DNA of 64,000 nucleotides from Thermoproteota archaeon (GTDB taxonomy: Archaea > Korarchaeota > Korarchaeia > Korarchaeales > Korarchaeaceae), in contig JALSOH010000009.1 of the NCBI GenBank assembly GCA_026986575.1, positions 186,001 through 250,000 on the forward strand, in the 5' to 3' direction. Positions 16,003-25,474 of the stretch are shown here, piece after piece (positions within the stretch are counted from its first letter, which is position 1; every line of letters begins with the position of its first letter). The position numbers and the translations under genes were made by a program. The notes under the pieces are model-generated. The model was not told the origin of the DNA and made no database searches. It saw nothing but the letters and a program-made list of their open reading frames with translations.

Positions 16003-17925
16003 TTAGGTCCAAGGTCTCCTCCACTTCTCCTGCCTTGGCATTAGCGATCTTACCAGCACGTATATTGTGGCCATCAGAGACGCTGCCTGCAAGAGCATGA
16101 GGAGAGGATCCCTGAACACCAGCTCCACCACATGTTTTCCCGGCTCCATGTGGATTAGTATGAGGCCCAGCTCATCCCTCTCGGGAGCCCCCGCATCACG
16201 GCCATCCACTTTGACGGTCCAGTGGGGATACCAAGCCTCCGAGACCCTCACCTCTGCGCTGGAATTGGAGCTGTACCTGAACCTTATGTAGCCATCCCTC
16301 CACTCCTCCATCTTCAGCTCGCACCCCTCGCAGCTCAGCATCGACCCCGAATCCCATCTCAGCACTTCGATGCTACCGTATCTACCCACCTCCACGAATC
16401 CCAAATCCTCAAGTAGATTCAGACCCCTGCTTACGTTCAGGTCCACCAACACGTACTTCACACCAAAAGCCGCTAGCTTCTCACCAACTTCCTTCCTACC
16501 GTTCTCGATCTCCCACTCCATCTGAACATGTTGAGGGTACAGAGGATCCCCTTGTCTGTACCATCCGTTCAAGGAGGGTTTACCAGCCAGTACTGGGGAG
16601 TAAGAGACCATGGAGCCGAGCCTGAATATGATCCCCTGCTGGTGGAACCTAAACGCGCCAGGATCTCGCCCCACCAATCGGAGCGCCCTTCCTAAGTCCG
16701 GATCGAAGTCTGTCCCTGCTAAATAGGTCATTCTTGGTGCTGATTCAACGTAGAGGGGAAATACCAAGAGGATGAGGAGGAGTGGTAGCCACCTCCTCCT
16801 CGAGAGGCCGGCAAGCATCTCAAGCAGGCCTCCCAGCGCCACTGCTGCCGACAGTTGGGTGAGGTCCAGCCACCTGTAGGGCGGGATCATACTCAGGAGT
16901 GGCAGCCTGTTCAGCCAAGGGACGGGGCCCTTAGCCCCCAAACTGAGCAGAAGGGAGACCAGAGCCAGGGACGAGGAGATTAGAGTCGATAATACCCTTA
17001 TATCCGCCTCTTGGGACCTCTTCATCACAAGTATGGAGGCTGGGAGGGAGAGGAAGGCTAGCAGCATCCTAGTGCTTCCCTGATAGAAGCTCCAAGGCCC
17101 CGAGTCGATAAAAGGAGCTACTAAGGGTACGCTCTGCCTCGTGTAGAGGTAATCAATGGAATTCTCATTCAGGAAGTGCGCCAGGTTTCTCTCTAGGATG
17201 AAAGGGAATATCCAGAAGGAAGCGATTATTAGAGCCCACACCACGGTGGAGAGAGTGTTCTTGAGTCTGAGGGCCAAGTCCTCAAGCCTCGGAGTCTCGT
17301 CGACTAGGGCAGCTAACCAGAGGAATCCGGCGAGCGGCGCCACGACTACAGCTAGGGAGTGATGCGTCAGCGGCAGTGCTGCGATCGGAAGGGCGCAGAT
17401 GGGTCTGCTGTCCCTCTCCTTAGCCAATCTTACAAAACATGCTATAGAGAGGGGTGCTAAGGAGGCGGCCACGACCCTCGGGAAGTTCCCCTCAGGTGAT
17501 ATCATTCTGAAGAGCCAGGGGTTGATGGAATAAGAGATGCCCATGATGATGGAGGGTATCTCGGAGAGCTCCAGCTCCCTACCCAGAAGGTAGGCGGATA
17601 GGGAGGCTATCACCAAGCTCAAGGTGATGATCGCCTTGTAGGCTAGAGCTGGGTCTCCCAGAGGCATGGAGGCCGCCCAGGCCATTAGATAGGAGAGGGG
17701 TGGATAGAACCTGAGGAAGGGGTAGCCGGAGTACCAGTCCTTTATCCAAGGGGAGAAGCCCTGAGAGTGCAGCTTCCATATCTTGAAGAGGTGGCCGTAG
17801 GCATCCCCTCCCCAGCCGGGGGGCAGGGGACCGGCGAGGTACATCTCCAACAATCCCGTGGCCGAGAGGAGTAGAGGAAGCGCCACTAGGCTAGCGATCA
17901 CCCCCAGCCTCCTGTCCCAGTGCAT
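16003..17925 (-). CDS. Large polytopic membrane protein, GT-C glycosyltransferase-like
   Basis: At 640 aa, there are about a dozen hydrophobic segments, a GWGGDAYGHLFKIWKL motif after the first helix and DWYSGYPFLRFYPPLSYL. A soluble C-terminal part (about 430-600) ends with one more helix. The layout matches the archaeal membrane family annotated '6-pyruvoyl-tetrahydropterin synthase related' (COG5617-like) and resembles GT-C enzymes with an acidic residue in the first external loop. It probably works on a lipid-linked sugar outside the membrane; the activity is inferred. A TATA-like ACTACTAAATAG lies near 17946-17957. Confidence 0.65.
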   Translation of the reverse strand: MHWDRRLGVIASLVALPLLLSATGLLEMYLAGPLPPGWGGDAYGHLFKIWKLHSQGFSPWIKDWYSGYPFLRFYPPLSYLMAWAASMPLGDPALAYKAIITLSLVIASLSAYLLGRELELSEIPSIIMGISYSINPWLFRMISPEGNFPRVVAASLAPLSIACFVRLAKERDSRPICALPIAALPLTHHSLAVVVAPLAGFLWLAALVDETPRLEDLALRLKNTLSTVVWALIIASFWIFPFILERNLAHFLNENSIDYLYTRQSVPLVAPFIDSGPWSFYQGSTRMLLAFLSLPASILVMKRSQEADIRVLSTLISSSLALVSLLLSLGAKGPVPWLNRLPLLSMIPPYRWLDLTQLSAAVALGGLLEMLAGLSRRRWLPLLLILLVFPLYVESAPRMTYLAGTDFDPDLGRALRLVGRDPGAFRFHQQGIIFRLGSMVSYSPVLAGKPSLNGWYRQGDPLYPQHVQMEWEIENGRKEVGEKLAAFGVKYVLVDLNVSRGLNLLEDLGFVEVGRYGSIEVLRWDSGSMLSCEGCELKMEEWRDGYIRFRYSSNSSAEVRVSEAWYPHWTVKVDGRDAGAPERDELGLILIHMEPGKHVVELVFRDPLLMLLQAASLMATIYVLVRSLMPRQEKWRRPWT

Positions 17926-18044
17926 CCCTCTGTCGAGTCCCTGAACTATTTAGTAGTTTTCCCGCTCATCGACTTTGCGCCGTCCGGTGATGAGGGAATG
18001 CCAATCTTTTAGTTGAAGTCTTGGATGTAGGGCAGGCGTCAGTG

Positions 18045-18287
18045 ATGCTGAGGGTGGTCCCGGTAGGTCGGGAGCTCTTGGATCTTCCCCTCCTTCTTGG
18101 GAATCCCGTCATAGAGAGGGCCTTGGGCATCCTGAAGAAGGCCCATCCCTCGCTGATATCCAAACTCTTTCTCAGAGAAGCCCCGCTAATCGTGTTCGCC
18201 AAGGAAACTGGGAGGAGGATAGCCGACATGATGGAGGAAAGGGTGATCGAGAGAGGTCATCGGAAAGCGCGAGGATGGACCTGTTGA
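18045..18287 (+). CDS. Small protein of unknown function
   Basis: This 80-aa frame (ATG 18045; TTG 18021 possible) follows a TATA-like AATCTTTTA near 18003. The sequence (VVPVGRELLDLPLLLG, IERALGILKKAHPSLISKLFLREAPLIVF) is helical and soluble, with no recognised family. It overlaps the next frame by 13 bases, supporting a real two-gene unit. Confidence 0.45.
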   Translation: MLRVVPVGRELLDLPLLLGNPVIERALGILKKAHPSLISKLFLREAPLIVFAKETGRRIADMMEERVIERGHRKARGWTC

Positions 18288-18520
18288 GGGGGTTCTCCAC
18301 GCATTCGGACCTCCTGGTGTACCTGATGGATGCCTCGCTCAACACGACCCTCGACGCGGAACTGGAGGAAATTCACTGGTGGCTTCTCTCCAAATATGGC
18401 ATGCTATCGAGCCCTGTGGAGGAGCTGAATGCGAGGCTGATGGGTCGCCTCAACTACCTGAGGAGGCGGGTGCTCTCTTATCAGCTCACCTATCTGATGA
18501 GGGAGGGAGCCTTAAGGTAA
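18275..18520 (+). CDS. Small helical protein of unknown function
   Basis: This 81-aa frame starts with ATG at 18275. The composition is helical (LLVYLMDASLNTTLDAELEEIHWWLL, LNYLRRRVLSYQLTYLM). I do not recognise it. Overlap with the preceding small gene suggests co-translation. Confidence 0.45.
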   Translation: MDLLRGFSTHSDLLVYLMDASLNTTLDAELEEIHWWLLSKYGMLSSPVEELNARLMGRLNYLRRRVLSYQLTYLMREGALR

Positions 18521-18582
18521 TCGCTACGTTAGGTGAGCGGTGATGGTCCAAGGGATCCCGTATCCTCCTACCGGAACCAGCC

Positions 18583-19032
18583 TCACCTCCTGAGTACCCA
18601 CTTCTCCCTTACGTGATTCCCCTCCCTATCGAATCCCAGATCTATCAGCTCTGCGGTTATGCCGTGATCCTCGAGGGCCGCGAACATGAGGTTGGTCATG
18701 TAGTGGGAGGGAGCCATCCCCGACTCCACCAGCTCTATGGAGGATTCGAGTACCGACACGCCGTACATGTCTAGAACGAGCTCGTCCTCACTTACCTTAG
18801 TCACCTCGATCCTCTCCATGTACCCCATCCTCTCTAAGAACTTGGCTACTTCCACTAGAGTATCGAGGGGGTCCTCCCTCCACCCTATCAGTCCTCCCTC
18901 CTTGGCCCTCCGGTAGCACACCCTCCCCACTTCCCTGAAGACATCCTCTGTAGCCTCCTTGCCCAACCTCTCGTTCAGGACACGACATATCCCGTAGTTG
19001 ACGAGATCCAAAAAGATGGGATCGACTGGCAT
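18583..19032 (-). CDS. Hypothetical protein, about 150 aa
   Basis: This soluble 149-aa protein has segments LGKEATEDVFREVGRVCYRR, DPLDTLVEVAKFLERMGYM and PSHYMTNLMFAALEDHGITAELIDLG. The pattern slightly resembles small-molecule-binding V4R/HNOB-type folds, but not enough to assign it. A TATA-like AGTTAATATGC lies about 20-30 bases upstream, giving a near-leaderless transcript. It is divergent from the ChrB-C-like gene and may share its control region. Confidence 0.6.
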   Translation of the reverse strand: MPVDPIFLDLVNYGICRVLNERLGKEATEDVFREVGRVCYRRAKEGGLIGWREDPLDTLVEVAKFLERMGYMERIEVTKVSEDELVLDMYGVSVLESSIELVESGMAPSHYMTNLMFAALEDHGITAELIDLGFDREGNHVREKWVLRR

Positions 19033-19113
19033 GCTTCTACTTGAGAGGACTGCATATTAACTTTCCGACCTAGAGAGGTTATAAGGCCCTCTCTCCTTTA
19101 GTTGGGGGATGGG

Positions 19114-19632
19114 ATGAAGTGGGTGACCCGCTCTTTCCCGGGAGTTGACAGGACCGCATCGGCATGGTTGATAAAGAGATTCGTTGATCCTGAAGCTGAG
19201 TTCATCTTAATCGACTGGCCTGAGGAGGAATTGAAGCCCGAATACGGGATACCCTTCGATATCAAGGGAGTCGAGCACGGGCACAGGGATGGCAAGTGCA
19301 CCTTCGAGGTCATAGTTGAGAGGTACTCGATCGAGGATCCGTACGTGAAGCGAATGACTGAGATCGTGCATGCCGCCGACATAAAGGGAGAGGAGAAGCG
19401 AGCTCCGGAGGAGATGGGGATCAAGGCCGTTCTGGACGGTCTCAGGTTCGTCACGAGGAGCGATAGCGAGACGTTGAGGAACGGAATGATGCTATGGGAG
19501 GCCCTATATGTTCACTTAAGATTGGAGGATCTGAAGAAGGAGCTGCAGAAGGAACTGGAATCCCTATCTAGGACGGAGAGGCTCCGCCTTCTCAAGAGGA
19601 AACTTCAGGAGAATAGAGGTATCTTAGAATGA
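19114..19632 (+). CDS. ChrB C-terminal domain (chromate resistance-related) protein
   Basis: This 172-aa protein fits the ChrB_C family: WVTRSFPGVDRTASAWLIKRFVDPEAEF, IPFDIKGVEHGHRDGKCTFEVI with conserved His and Cys, YSIEDPYVKRMTEIVHAADI. In bacteria this domain accompanies chromate export regulation, but stand-alone copies are common and have other unknown roles. No ChrA transporter is present. ATG 19114, with GGGGGATG just upstream, is preferred over TTG 19102. A TATA box GGTTATAAGG lies at 19077-19086. Confidence 0.75.
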   Translation: MKWVTRSFPGVDRTASAWLIKRFVDPEAEFILIDWPEEELKPEYGIPFDIKGVEHGHRDGKCTFEVIVERYSIEDPYVKRMTEIVHAADIKGEEKRAPEEMGIKAVLDGLRFVTRSDSETLRNGMMLWEALYVHLRLEDLKKELQKELESLSRTERLRLLKRKLQENRGILE

Positions 19633-19860
19633 TGATAGGATTCTAGGCATATCGCTCGGAGCTACGCCATCATACGCCAGCATTCCCAATAGGAGAGGTC
19701 ATTTTGGTCAAACATAGGAGTGGTATTGGATGTGAATTAGGCGTGGTGGGGTAAGCCTTATCGGCATATCTCTCAAGCACTATCTTGGGAGAAGAGAGCA
19801 CGGTTTTCATGGATATTCGGTTCGGTAAATATATATGAGAACAAGGGACTTTTGGCAGGA

Positions 19861-20397
19861 TTAATGAGGAGAGATTCGCATGTGTGGAACAAAGAGATCT
19901 CCGATAGTCCCCTCCTCGGGATGCTCATGCGCCACCCCTGACTCAGTCCTGTGTGGAGATCGGGCGTTAAGTGACTCTGCGCAATCGGAGTTTCTCTTCT
20001 TCCCGTATTGTATGTAGGCCTTTTTGATTGAGCATAGGGGTTCCAGCAACCTTCCTATCAGGAATTCTCTTATTATCGCGAGGAAGGTGACCCCAACTAG
20101 GAGAAGGGCGAAATGAACGATCCCCAGTACTATAAGGGGGGCGAAAGTCGAAACGAGCCCCAGAGTGTAGGGCACCGTGATGAATGCGGAAAGTATTGCC
20201 AGTAATATGACCAATAGAATTGAAGAGACTACCGAAAGATGGGACAGCTCTAATGCTTCCTCCAAATCTCTCCTAATGATAAGGAGCGGCGAGATGAGGG
20301 ATACAAGCGAGACGTAGGTGAAGAAATCGATCCTCCCTGCATGATGTGCCCAGCGCGCGATCCAACACCCCGACACGAGTGCGATACATGCCTTCAA
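19861..20397 (-). CDS. Small membrane protein of unknown function
   Basis: This 178-aa protein has about four hydrophobic segments (FFTYVSLVSLISPLLII, VVSSILLVILLAILSAFI, LGLVSTFAPLIVLGIVHFALLLVGVTFLAII) and a hydrophilic C-terminal tail. There is no family match I can name. It lies 78 bases downstream of the ComA-HTH gene on the same strand. Confidence 0.5.
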   Translation of the reverse strand: MKACIALVSGCWIARWAHHAGRIDFFTYVSLVSLISPLLIIRRDLEEALELSHLSVVSSILLVILLAILSAFITVPYTLGLVSTFAPLIVLGIVHFALLLVGVTFLAIIREFLIGRLLEPLCSIKKAYIQYGKKRNSDCAESLNARSPHRTESGVAHEHPEEGTIGDLFVPHMRISPH

Positions 20398-20475
20398 GAC
20401 TGGGCTTCAAAGCTTCACATGAATACACGATGGTTAAGCTAAATAAGTTAATCGTTAAGTATTTTTATAAGTATT

Positions 20476-21456
20476 TTATCTGTGAGATGCTGCCCATACC
20501 GTTGTTCCACCCAAGGAAAGCTGTTCCACGAGGCCCTTCTCCTTCAAATTCTTTAGGGCTTTATATATGGTTCTCGGTGGCAATCCAGTCTTTTTCTTTA
20601 TTTCCGAGGAACTCATCGGTCCAAATTGCCTTAAAACGTATAGAACAAATTTTTCAGAGGGAGAACCCCCTGTCAGACTCTCTCTCGACTTTATCAGAAA
20701 AGTATCTCCTCTCACACCCAACCTGAGACTCTCTAGCGAGAGAACATCCTCTATCCTTATATTTCCCAAGTTCACGTTAGGTCCGAGTCTCCTTATCAGC
20801 TCGACATGCTGCTTCACCAGCGGTGCCTCGAATATGATGTCCTCATGATTGAATGTCGATATCAGAGCTGAGAACCAGTCGGACTTGAGGTTCCCCTCCT
20901 CGTCGAAAAGGCAAGACGCCTTACCGAACTCCCTGCCCTCAATAATGACCTTCCACACTCTGCTGAACTCAAGCGCCAATCTTATCTCTTCTATGACGCT
21001 ACGAAGTGGAAGTTTTCTACTGGGATCCTTCTTACCTACCTCAAAAGTCACCCTGAATCCCAAGGAATGAGCATAATCTGCCAGCTCCAGCCTCTCTTGC
21101 ATGGGAATGTCCACTATACCGGAGCTTATCTCCACTATGTTGAAGCCGAGTGACCATGCTTCCTCGAATAGATCCTTGACCCTGCCCTTCACTGTTGCCA
21201 GCTCCATTAGAGTGCCGCTCAGGCCCACATCTACGTCATGCTCGTGATACAACCGGATTCTCTCCTTCAACACATCCTCGTGGATAAGGATGGGGAGTCC
21301 CCAGCCTATCTTAACGTAATCCATGTAGGGAGCCCTATACTCAAGTCCTAGACACGAGGGGGGCTGACTGAGCTTATCGAGTACCATAGTGATGCCCTTC
21401 TCTCTCGGCTTGCTGGATCTCCTCTCTACAACGCTCCTCCTCAGATCGCTTAGCAT
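20476..21456 (-). CDS. ComA-type phosphosulfolactate synthase-like protein fused to HTH
   Basis: Residues about 15-250 match the ComA fold: SSKPREKGITMVLDK, MDYVKIGWG, GFNIVEISSGIVDIP, KVIIEGREFGKASCLFDEEGNL, DIIFEAPLVKQHVELI, LGPNVNLGNI and LRLGVRGDT. ComA adds sulfite to phosphoenolpyruvate in coenzyme M synthesis; related proteins occur outside methanogens. Residues about 258-326 are an added winged helix (SEKFVLYVLRQFGPMSSSEIKKKTGLPPRTIYKALKNLKEKGLV). No ComB, ComD or ComE gene is in the window. A regulator that senses a ComA ligand is one reading. ATG 21456 fits the TATA box at 21481-21490. Confidence 0.75.
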   Translation of the reverse strand: MLSDLRRSVVERRSSKPREKGITMVLDKLSQPPSCLGLEYRAPYMDYVKIGWGLPILIHEDVLKERIRLYHEHDVDVGLSGTLMELATVKGRVKDLFEEAWSLGFNIVEISSGIVDIPMQERLELADYAHSLGFRVTFEVGKKDPSRKLPLRSVIEEIRLALEFSRVWKVIIEGREFGKASCLFDEEGNLKSDWFSALISTFNHEDIIFEAPLVKQHVELIRRLGPNVNLGNIRIEDVLSLESLRLGVRGDTFLIKSRESLTGGSPSEKFVLYVLRQFGPMSSSEIKKKTGLPPRTIYKALKNLKEKGLVEQLSLGGTTVWAASHR

Positions 21457-21780
21457 TCACAAAGTCAGAGGTGTCTCCCAAATATAAGTTACGCTTCCTC
21501 CTCAGATTTTTAACAGGATCGTGCCATTTAGAATCACTTATTCCATGATCCCATCTTGGCAAGCAGAGGGGAGTGCATTACCGGGAAGCTCAAGCTCCCA
21601 CTAGATCAAAACGATGAAGCTTGTTCCATTGAAAGCGCATGATCGAATTGGGTATGGTACTAAGCGGTACATCATCGATCCCACTTAACTAAAACCCACA
21701 TCAAATACCCTACTGGTGCCCTCGAGCGGCCGTCTCCACACTACATATGCACATCCGCTGTCAAAAGGGCCAATTAACTC
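21457..21780. other. Intergenic with promoter of the ComA-HTH gene
   Basis: Reading leftward, CTTATATTTG at 21481-21490 is a TATA box about 27 bases before ATG 21456. Nothing else is recognised in these 324 bases. Confidence 0.5.
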
Positions 21781-22188
21781 CTACTCATCCCCATCGATTC
21801 CCAGTACTATCGTGTCCTCAAAGAATTCAGCTATCTTTTGGTTGGAGGTCACCACGGCAGCGTCTTTGTCCATGGCCGTGGCTATCACAACGGCGTCTTG
21901 AAGAGATACCCCAGACTCCACCGCTATTCTACCGGCAGAGAGGGCTATTCCCTCATCTAACGGTACTAGGGAGATGGGCCATTTCTTCACCGCAGCCACG
22001 GTCTCGTTAGCCTTCTTAGTAGTGTACTCGCTACCTATCACGTGGTAAAGCTCTGAGATGGTTAGACAATTCACATAGATCCTCGCCTTACCTTTAGACG
22101 CCTTTTCAAGGATCTCTTCTAGGAGATCGGCCCCCTTTAAATCGGAGAGGTAAGTTATGATGGCCGTTATGTCGAGGACGAAGCTCAT
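21781..22188 (-). CDS. VapC-like PIN-domain toxin
   Basis: This 135-aa PIN protein has FVLDITAIITYLSD (first Asp), YVNCLTISELYHVIG (Glu), SLQDAVVIATAMDKDAAVVTSNQKIAEFF (Asp in the third motif). The fourth acidic position is a less clear SNQK. Its start overlaps the AbrB antitoxin stop by four bases (ATGA), so the two are translationally coupled. Confidence 0.8.
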   Translation of the reverse strand: MSFVLDITAIITYLSDLKGADLLEEILEKASKGKARIYVNCLTISELYHVIGSEYTTKKANETVAAVKKWPISLVPLDEGIALSAGRIAVESGVSLQDAVVIATAMDKDAAVVTSNQKIAEFFEDTIVLGIDGDE

Positions 22189-22397
22189 GATGATCTCTCC
22201 CTGACCCCCCTTACCAGTTCCAGCGGGTTACCCCTGAACTTCAGGATACCCCTGCCCCTACCTGGTGGCGGCGCAACGATCACTATCTCATACCCGAAAT
22301 CCAGCACCTCTACCTCCTTGCCCGGTGAGATACCGTATTTCCTTCTTATCTTCACAGGTAAGACGAGTTGGCCCTTGGTGGAGACCTTCGTCGGCAT
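22185..22397 (-). CDS. AbrB/MazE-type antitoxin
   Basis: This 70-aa swapped-hairpin AbrB domain has VSTKGQLVLPVKIRRKYGI, SPGKEVEVLDFGYEIVIVA and a short arginine-rich tail for toxin binding. It pairs with the downstream PIN gene and should repress the operon through the repeats around its TATA box. Confidence 0.8.
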   Translation of the reverse strand: MPTKVSTKGQLVLPVKIRRKYGISPGKEVEVLDFGYEIVIVAPPPGRGRGILKFRGNPLELVRGVRERSS

Positions 22398-22414
22398 AGG
22401 ACTGACCGTTCAAA

Positions 22415-22441
22415 GTAATACGATCAAAATAAAAGTATTAC
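22415..22441 (-). promoter_or_regulatory. AbrB/PIN promoter with TATA between inverted repeats
   Basis: GTAATAC (22415-22421) and GTATTAC (22435-22441) form a perfect 7-bp inverted repeat; the TATA-like CTTTTATTTTG of the leftward transcript lies between them. The predicted transcript starts close to ATG 22397. It is a probable operator. Confidence 0.6.
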
Positions 22442-22807
22442 CACAATGATGACGCTTCTCCTGCCACGTCACAGCAGATTATTATCGATTCTGTCATCTA
22501 AATGTTTTTAAATAGACTGATAATAGCAGTAACTTATAAAAAATCTTACATAATAAAAGCCATATTATCATTTTGACCCAGATGCTAATTTAGTAATACT
22601 AAATCTAGAAACGTATTACCACAGAGCACTCCCTAGTAAAGCTACCATCAGGGTGTGAAGCGGCGAATCAGCAGGTCACAACAAATCTCGAATGAAGGAG
22701 GTTACCCACTGGCATCAGGGCGGCAATCGAAGGCGAATCGTTCAACGCTTTATCACCAATAGGGTTAAATTAAGTGCGTAGTTGAACTATCTTAAGAGGA
22801 GTTGGCA
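22442..22807. other. Intergenic between divergent units
   Basis: The left part is AT-rich. I recognise no gene. A GAGGAG ribosome-binding site at 22796-22801 precedes the next start. Confidence 0.5.
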
Positions 22808-23944
22808 ATGGGATGGAGGTCCCTCTTTCTCCTATTGCTGCTCTTCCTCATCCTTCAAGCGTTCTTTCCTGACATATTTACCCCGAGAATCCGATCTCTA
22901 GCCTTTTCAGGGAAGGATGCTGGCTTATCCAACTCCACATTGCAAGTTCAAGGAAAGGTACTGAGGGAGATTCCCGACACCCTGCTTGTGCTCACCAGAG
23001 AAGGATTGTTGAAGATTTCAGGAGGAAGTGCGGAGGTCCTCAACAAGAATGTTACAGGGTATACTCTAACCCTTTACGGCGATAAGCTTTACACGGGATG
23101 CAGGCCTATGTACGAGATCTCTCTAGGTGGGGACATTCTCAAGGAGATAAATGTGAAAGCCCCCTATTGCCTCACCACAGTACCTCTCCCCGGTGGGAGA
23201 TTCGCCGCGCTCGATAACAAGAATGATAGAGTTTACATACTCGACGGTGAGGGCGGAGTAGTGGCGATCGCCAACCTGACCAACCAGCCCAATGAGCATC
23301 TTCAGAACATGTACGGGATAGTCGTTGGGAATAAGCTCATCGTTTCAGAGGACGGAAATGGCAGGATAATGAGTATGGACCTGAGCACATACGAGGTGTC
23401 CGTACTCAAGGACCTGTCTATGGTAGACCATAAATGGGGACCCATCACCTACGACGACGGCACTTACTACGTAGGTAGTCAGTCCATGTTGTACCGCTTC
23501 AAGGCAGACGGACCTGCAGAACCGGTCGTTGACAAGATATTCGACCACATCACCGGCATAGGCCTTGTTCAGAACAGACTCTACGTGGCTAGGTATGTAG
23601 GGGATATATATGTGGTGTATCTCGATAGCGGAGAGGTGGAGAAGGTCGTTGAGGGCTTGAATAGAGTCATGGATATGGTAGTGATCCCGGGAGCTGGATC
23701 CGGGCCGGGATCTGGAAGTGGAGAAGGGACTACAGCCAAACCATCGCCTAAGCCCGCATCAACCACTGAAATCTCCCACCCAGGTTCGGGTTCTCGACAG
23801 CCCGGTCTCACCACCATCGTCACAACGGTCATAGAGAGTGAGGGGGCCTTTGGACCCATAGAAACCGCCTTACTGGTACTGATAATGGTGCTAGCGGCAA
23901 TCATTACAGTCCTCTATCTCAGAAGGGGAAGGTCATCACCTTAA
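22808..23944 (+). CDS. Surface beta-propeller-like protein with C-terminal membrane anchor
   Basis: A 378-aa secreted protein. The N-terminal segment LFLLLLLFLILQAFF is a signal peptide or anchor. Residues about 45-290 are repeated beta-rich blades (GDKLYTGCRPMYEISLGGD, RVYILDGEGGVV, NRLYVARYVGDIYVVYLDSGEVEKVV). A Gly/Ser/Pro/Thr-rich spacer leads to a C-terminal helix IETALLVLIMVLAAIITVLYL and a basic end, so the propeller is held outside the membrane. ATG 22808 is 6 bases after GAGGAG. It heads the surface-protein region and may bind a ligand or a partner. No enzyme motif is seen. Confidence 0.7.
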   Translation: MGWRSLFLLLLLFLILQAFFPDIFTPRIRSLAFSGKDAGLSNSTLQVQGKVLREIPDTLLVLTREGLLKISGGSAEVLNKNVTGYTLTLYGDKLYTGCRPMYEISLGGDILKEINVKAPYCLTTVPLPGGRFAALDNKNDRVYILDGEGGVVAIANLTNQPNEHLQNMYGIVVGNKLIVSEDGNGRIMSMDLSTYEVSVLKDLSMVDHKWGPITYDDGTYYVGSQSMLYRFKADGPAEPVVDKIFDHITGIGLVQNRLYVARYVGDIYVVYLDSGEVEKVVEGLNRVMDMVVIPGAGSGPGSGSGEGTTAKPSPKPASTTEISHPGSGSRQPGLTTIVTTVIESEGAFGPIETALLVLIMVLAAIITVLYLRRGRSSP

Positions 23945-23999
23945 CAATACCCTTAACTTTTCTGACGTGGAATCATGGAAAAAACCGGGGGTGAGGTAA

Positions 24000-25196
24000 C
24001 TAAGAGGGCACTGAGTATACCTTTTCCAATTCCTCCGGTTGAATGATACCATCCATGTCCGTATCATTCCATCCGACGACCACGAGGGTCTTGTCCACCA
24101 ACTTCCAACGGTTTTCCAACACCCATATCAGCGCCGCTCTAGTTCCTACCTTGGTCGTTCCAGCCAGCCTCGCGTTGAAACCACCCTCGCAAGTGAGATG
24201 TACTATGCCGAAATCCCTGTGCTCGTCCGAGATGAACATCGAGTTGTTCATGGTGATCCTGCCTTCACCGAGCTGGATGTTATACTTGCTCCAAGGTTGG
24301 GGTCTGACTGCCAGCCAACCGACGAACATCACATTTCCCTCTTCCCCTAGTCCGGCCTTCCCGGAGAGGTTCCCTAGGATATCTGAATTATATTCAAGGT
24401 CCTCGCTGTATCCCCTGTATTTGGCGGATCTGGGCCATCCATCGGGCAATGGACACGTTTTAATGGGCTGTGGCATGGGAATGCTGACCGTAACATGTCT
24501 CTCTTTCTTGTTGAAGTGAGCTACAGCTTTGTGATCGCTGTTCATCTTGATAGAAAGCTTCTTAGTGTACTTGGCGACTCCATCGAGTGTCCAGTGACTG
24601 AATTCCCATCCAGCGTGGGCATTGGGATTGAGGGTCACAACAAAGCCGTGAGAGAGGGTGTGGACTCCCACACCGTAGGGGCTCACTTCACCCGATCCCA
24701 CCGGGTCCACCGCCACCGTCAAGCGGTGTCCGGTCCTCTTCAGGTAGAGGGTAACCTTCGCTGACGACCCCTCGTTGATGTACACGTAAGCCCTGTTACC
24801 AGTTATAACCACGCTGGTGAGTTCCCTTGATGGTTGGGTACCGGAAATCATCGCCTCGACCGTACCTATACCGTCTGTGATGTCTCCACCGTAGGATAGG
24901 GATACCACCCAGTGATCGAAGGAGTACCCAGAACAGGGATGTGGTGTGAGTCGGTACCAGAGAGAAGGCTCCACTAGGGTTGTATCGCCGTGTCCGTAGG
25001 TCCCTGCTGGACTATAGGGTCCTGAAAGCGAGGAGGAGACCTCCATCTCTATGGGATCGCACGCCGTGATCGCGGTCCCGGCGCTCACCTCCTTCACTCC
25101 AAAGCCGATGTCAGAAACATTGATGACTATGGCTAGCCCGGTTAACGGGGTGACCAAGAGGATCGCTACTAAGGTTGCCACCAAAATGCGCTCCAT
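24000..25196 (-). CDS. Secreted protein with InlB-type repeats and shared C-terminal domain
   Basis: This 398-aa protein has an N-terminal signal (ILVATLVAILLVTPLTGLAIVI) and two InlB/Flg_new-type repeats (YSFDHW, WEFSHWTLDG followed by DHKAVAHF). A C-terminal domain of about 150 aa is common to three other proteins in the window. That domain includes KYRGYSEDLEYNSDILGNLSGKAG, KVGTRAALIWVLEN, LVVVGWND and a final EF-hand-like DTDMDGIIQPEEL. It is likely exported and calcium-binding, perhaps part of a cell envelope. A TATA-like ACTTTATTAC lies near 25222-25231. It is separated from the larger paralogue by about 280 bases. Confidence 0.75.
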   Translation of the reverse strand: MERILVATLVAILLVTPLTGLAIVINVSDIGFGVKEVSAGTAITACDPIEMEVSSSLSGPYSPAGTYGHGDTTLVEPSLWYRLTPHPCSGYSFDHWVVSLSYGGDITDGIGTVEAMISGTQPSRELTSVVITGNRAYVYINEGSSAKVTLYLKRTGHRLTVAVDPVGSGEVSPYGVGVHTLSHGFVVTLNPNAHAGWEFSHWTLDGVAKYTKKLSIKMNSDHKAVAHFNKKERHVTVSIPMPQPIKTCPLPDGWPRSAKYRGYSEDLEYNSDILGNLSGKAGLGEEGNVMFVGWLAVRPQPWSKYNIQLGEGRITMNNSMFISDEHRDFGIVHLTCEGGFNARLAGTTKVGTRAALIWVLENRWKLVDKTLVVVGWNDTDMDGIIQPEELEKVYSVPS

Positions 25197-25474
25197 CGCT
25201 ATCTAAGATTGAATGAGCATTAAAGTAATAAAGTTTTCTGTTGGAAATTTTATATGGAAAATATCATCATCTCTTTTGGGAAATCAATTTAATTTAGTAA
25301 ATGTCTATTTTGATTTACAAATAAGCGTTCGCAAAGACCTATCAAGACACATTCTGGGTCTTCTAATGGGTTGCGAAGTTGAAGATGAGCCGCAAGCAGT
25401 TCCCACAGCGGGAGCATCAGATGATTGCTTGAAGGACATCCGATCTGATTCGTAAAAAAGAGGAGAAGAGGGGA

